The position numbers and the translations under genes were made by a program. From Brevibacillus laterosporus (GTDB taxonomy: Bacteria; Bacillota; Bacilli; Brevibacillales; Brevibacillaceae): a DNA stretch of 64,000 bases. A model generated the notes under the pieces. It saw nothing but the letters and a program-made list of their open reading frames with translations, did not search any database and was not told the DNA's origin. Numbering within the stretch: position 1 is the first letter of the stretch; every line of letters begins with the position of its first letter. The stretch is taken from assembly GCA_007833815.1 (NCBI GenBank), contig CP033464.1, forward strand, positions 2,489,501 through 2,553,500, in the 5' to 3' direction. Below, one piece after another: positions 63,565-64,000 of this stretch.

Positions 63565-64000
63565 TTAGGTATAAAAATCCTCTTCCCGTAGCCCTAGATG
63601 AGCTTTAATTTGTAACCGTGTAAAATCTCCAGAGCTGCTCGTCTGTTGTGTGCATAAAGAAATTATCCATGATACCAAGAAACCAAAAGGAATAGAAACA
63701 ATCCCAGGATAGTGTAGCGGAAATAACGGTGTCGCCCGAATAATTCCATGTGCTTCATTCATAAATGTAGGACTGATTAACGCAAGTAGCAATGAAGAGA
63801 GCAACCCACTCATACTGCCAGCAATTGCACCTTTTTCCGTAAATTTTGACCAATAAAATCCAAATAAAATAATAGGTAAAAGAGATGAAGCAGCGATCGT
63901 AAATGCAAAGGAAACGACAAAAGCTGCATTGACATTATGGGCAGCTACAGCAAATAAAGTAGAGACGATGCCAACTCCAATTGCTGATAGTTTAGCCGCG
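63565..64000 (-). CDS. Sodium:solute symporter (SSSF, acetate-permease ActP-like), C-terminal part
   Basis: The frame is open from the window edge at 64000 to the stop at 63565, so only the last 144 residues are visible: three or four membrane helices (VSFAFTIAASSLLPIILFGF, GSMSGLLSSLLLALISP), then PLHYPGIVSIPFGFLVSWII and a short hydrophilic tail. The PLxxPGIVSIP motif is typical of ActP/YwcA-type acetate or monocarboxylate symporters. The 5' part lies outside the window. Confidence 0.88.
   Translation of the reverse strand, partial: AAKLSAIGVGIVSTLFAVAAHNVNAAFVVSFAFTIAASSLLPIILFGFYWSKFTEKGAIAGSMSGLLSSLLLALISPTFMNEAHGIIRATPLFPLHYPGIVSIPFGFLVSWIISLCTQQTSSSGDFTRLQIKAHLGLREEDFYT

Noticed and set aside
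1..64000. CRISPR array
   Set aside because: No regularly spaced direct repeats and no cas genes were seen.

Overview
The window looks like the chromosome of a spore-forming, low-GC Gram-positive bacterium, most likely a Brevibacillus (B. laterosporus is my guess). The right third has the Bacillales order yqeG-yqeH-aroE-yhbY-nadD-yqeK-rsfS-yqeM-(T box)-leuS-comER, and the left third carries a sporulation sigma factor. The species name is an inference; no 16S gene is present.

The central observation is that sigK, the late mother-cell sigma factor gene, is broken into three collinear pieces. The 5' piece is 3205-3542, an 87-nt middle piece is 13303-13389, and the 3' piece is 26947-27232. Removing two intervening segments of 9,760 bp and 13,557 bp gives 711 nt, exactly 237 codons with no frameshift, encoding a complete 236-residue pro-sigma-K-like protein. 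Each segment carries its own large serine recombinase next to the middle piece. The ends of each segment rejoin into a near-symmetric inverted repeat centred on a GA dinucleotide, as expected for attP of a large serine recombinase. The first element enters sigK at the kind of position used by the B. subtilis skin element and has a SpoIVCA-like recombinase. The second enters 87 nt further on and has a different recombinase. Mother-cell sigma-K should therefore need two excisions.

Element 1 (3543-13302) holds prophage and IS debris, an LCP-family gene, a possible structured RNA, an ECF sigma/anti-sigma pair, a decayed Agr-type module (AgrB intact), a cyanide dihydratase (nitrilase family) and the recombinase. 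Element 2 (13390-26946) holds the second recombinase, a compact Agr-like signalling module (kinase-less membrane protein, AgrB, AgrD-like peptide, short LytTR-like protein), many small phage-type genes, an L,D-transpeptidase, a VOC protein and a toxin/immunity-like locus.

Left of sigK are a chemotaxis receptor (cut by the window edge) and a sodium:neurotransmitter-symporter family transporter. Right of sigK (27.2-38.5 kb) is an accessory zone: LysM protein, more phage cassettes, DUF421 membrane protein, RpiR regulator with malX- and malY-like genes, a lipase-like hydrolase, OsmC and several broken genes. From about 38.6 kb the content becomes ordinary chromosome: L,D-transpeptidase, MFS exporter with GntR regulator, tRNA-Ser, sdpRI-like pair, CvfC, peroxiredoxin, beta-lactamase-like protein, oligopeptide-binding lipoprotein, nitroreductase, a broken MATE transporter, dinB, and the yqeG-to-comER cluster. 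The window ends inside an SSS-family symporter gene.
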